Below are positions 62,821-64,000 of a stretch of DNA of 64,000 nucleotides, piece by piece. Under the pieces are notes generated by a model. It had not been told where the DNA came from and did no database searches. It saw nothing but the letters and a program-made list of their open reading frames with translations. Position numbers and translations under genes: made by a program. Source of the stretch: JAWWPY01 sp963822825. Lineage in GTDB: Bacteria > Actinomycetota > Actinomycetes > Streptosporangiales > Streptosporangiaceae. The number at the start of each line of letters is the position of its first letter. Within the stretch, counting starts at the first letter, position 1. The stretch is from assembly GCA_963822825.1 (NCBI GenBank), contig CAWGIW010000025.1, positions 310,001 through 374,000 on the forward strand. Direction: 5' to 3'.

Positions 62821-63098
62821 ATGGCCATCGAGGTCCGTATCCCGACGATCCTGCGCACTTACACCGGCGGGGCCAAGTCGGTCGAGGGCTCCGGCGGTAC
62901 GCTCGCCGAGCTCATCGGCGACCTGGATTCCCGGCACGGCGGGCTGCGCGAGCGACTGATGGACGAGGCGGGCTGCGCCGTTTCGTCAACGTCTACCTCA
63001 ACGACGAGGACGTCCGGTTCCTGGGCGGCCTGGAGACGCCGGTCCGCGACGGCGACACGGTGACGGTCCTGCCGGCCGTGGCCGGCGGCGCACGCTGA
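62821..63098 (+). pseudogene. cysO: CysO-type MoaD/ThiS sulfur-carrier protein, one-base frameshift in this sequence
   Basis: From ATG 62821: MAIEVRIPTILRTYTGGAKSVEGSGGTLAELIGDLDSRHGGLRERLMDEAG, beta-grasp fold. The next codons run out of frame, but one added base after GAGGCGGGC gives LRRFVNVYLNDEDVRFLGGLETPVRDGDTVTVLPAVAGGAR and TGA 63096-63098. The GG end needed for thiocarboxylation is therefore followed by Ala-Arg. The coding pattern is excellent on both sides, so a base-call error is likelier than loss. It carries sulfur for CysM. Confidence 0.85.
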
Positions 63099-63114
63099 TC
63101 ACCGCAGGCACCTG

Positions 63115-64000
63115 ATGCGCTACGACTCCCTGCTCGACTCGCTGGGCGGGACGCCGCTGGTCGGGCTGCCCCAGCTGTCGCCCGCGCCGGACGTGCGCCT
63201 GTGGGCCAAGCTCGAGGACCGGAACCCGACGGGCTCGGTCAAGGACCGTGCCGCCTTCTTCATGATCGAGCAGGCGGAGAAGGACGGCCTGCTGACGGCG
63301 GGCACCACCATCCTGGAGCCGACGTCGGGGAACACCGGCATATCCCTGGCCATGGTGGCCCACCTGCGTGGCTACACGATGATCTGCGTCATGCCCGAGA
63401 ACACCTCGGCCGAGCGCAGGCAGGTCCTGGAGATGTACGGCGCGCAGATCATCTCCTCACCCGCCGCCGGCGGGTCCAACGAGGCGGTCAGGGTGGCCCG
63501 GCGGCTGGCCGCGGAGCACCCGGACTGGGTCATGCTGTACCAGTACGGCAACGAGGCGAACGCCCGGGCCCACTACGAGACCACGGGACCGGAACTCCTG
63601 GCCGACCTGCCGGGCATCACTCATTTCGTGGCCGGGCTCGGCACCACGGGGACGCTCATGGGCACCGGCCGCTACCTGCGGGAGCGCGTGCCAGGCGTGT
63701 CGATCGTGGCCGCCGAGCCGCGGTACGGGGAGCTCGTCTACGGGCTGCGCAACGTGGATGAGGGCTTCGTGCCCGAGCTGTACGACGAGTCCGTGCTGAC
63801 CACACGGTTCTCCGTATCCTCGGCGGACGCCCTGCGCCGGACCAGGGAGCTGCTGGATCTGGAGGGGATCTTCGCCGGCATCTCCTCCGGCGCCGCGCTG
63901 CACGCCGCGCTGGGTATGGCCGCCAAGGCGCAGGCCGCCGGGAAGCGCGCCGACATCGCGCTCGTGGTCGCCGACGGTGGCTGGAAGTACCTGTCCACCG
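63115..64000 (+). CDS. cysM: Cysteine synthase CysM (O-phosphoserine/CysO-dependent), partial at the right edge
   Basis: Starts at ATG 63115: RYDSLLDSLGGTPLVGLPQLSPAPDVRLWAKLEDRNPTGSVKDRAAFFMIEQAEKDG; the PLP lysine is in GSVKDR. EPTSGNTGISLA, ICVMPENTSAERRQ, GLGTTGTLMGTGRYLRE, VAAEPRYGE with the arginine used for O-phosphoserine in M. tuberculosis CysM, and GIFAGISSGAAL follow. It reads past base 64000 at YLST, about 295 residues in; the rest lies outside. Forms cysteine from phosphoserine and the CysO thiocarboxylate. Confidence 0.95.
   Translation, partial: MRYDSLLDSLGGTPLVGLPQLSPAPDVRLWAKLEDRNPTGSVKDRAAFFMIEQAEKDGLLTAGTTILEPTSGNTGISLAMVAHLRGYTMICVMPENTSAERRQVLEMYGAQIISSPAAGGSNEAVRVARRLAAEHPDWVMLYQYGNEANARAHYETTGPELLADLPGITHFVAGLGTTGTLMGTGRYLRERVPGVSIVAAEPRYGELVYGLRNVDEGFVPELYDESVLTTRFSVSSADALRRTRELLDLEGIFAGISSGAALHAALGMAAKAQAAGKRADIALVVADGGWKYLST

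Overview
The window is 64 kb of very GC-rich DNA with frequent GTG and TTG starts, ATGA/GTGA-coupled genes, a split F0F1 subunit b and a long delta subunit, NucS-type mismatch repair and a Scy/FilP-like polar coiled coil. This points to a filamentous, high-GC actinobacterium. I do not assign a species. From remembered gene orders, the backbone follows Mycobacterium tuberculosis Rv1301-Rv1336 and its Streptomyces counterpart: sua5, WecA-like transferase, atp operon, DUF2550, cobalamin adenosyltransferase, nucS, scy/filP position, mce, thiolase, meaB, TPR-thioredoxin, pncB, clpS, DUF2017, mec, cysO, cysM. Lineage-specific blocks are inserted between these landmarks.

Layout. 0-11.5 kb: sua5, a WecA/TagO-type transferase, a complete ATP synthase operon (atpI, a small AtpZ-like gene, atpBEFHAGDC) and DUF2550. 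11.6-12.5 kb: cobalamin adenosyltransferase on the minus strand, then a structured-RNA candidate ending in an intrinsic terminator. 12.5-18.1 kb: a run of broken genes (GMC oxidoreductase, aldehyde dehydrogenase, RibD-type reductase and deaminase, CbiX-like protein). 18.9-20.7 kb: an intact methyltransferase, a TetR fragment and nucS. 20.7-25.8 kb: two paralogous lipoproteins with a MacAB/HlyD-like export system. 26.1-35.6 kb: a glycan or glycolipid assembly locus (UDP-sugar dehydrogenase, polyprenyl-phosphate-type GT2, two polytopic proteins, flippase-like protein, a GT4 and a methyltransferase).

36-39.7 kb: a deletion-scarred 3-hydroxyacyl-CoA dehydrogenase, a zinc-ribbon protein, a hydrolase, an SDR and the DivIVA/Scy-like coiled coil. 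40-42.8 kb: methylmalonyl-CoA epimerase, thiolase and MeaB. 42.8-47.6 kb: a DUF2127 membrane protein, a MITE-like element, an ABC-type ATPase lacking its catalytic motifs, a frameshifted MarR gene, and an ECF sigma factor coupled to a membrane beta-propeller-like protein. 47.8-49.1 kb: an intact IS3-family insertion sequence with target duplication. 49.3-51 kb: an IcmA-type acyl-CoA mutase behind a perfect operator palindrome. 51-53.2 kb: sigma-factor and PIN-domain remnants, the TPR-thioredoxin and a 54-nt perfect hairpin. 53.2-60.9 kb: MarR, malic enzyme, YqgE, DUF3039, FAH-family hydrolase, nicotinamidase, a GlxA-type regulator and nicotinate phosphoribosyltransferase. 61.4-64 kb: clpS, DUF2017, and the mec-cysO-cysM sulfur-carrier cysteine pathway, with cysM running off the end.

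Two themes cut across the window. Short tandem repeats sit repeatedly at the 3' ends of genes or just behind them, often adding low-complexity tails to housekeeping proteins. Single-base frameshifts are common, dense at 12.9-18.1 kb and scattered elsewhere, including in cysO. Some look like homopolymer miscounts, so sequence error has to be weighed against real decay.
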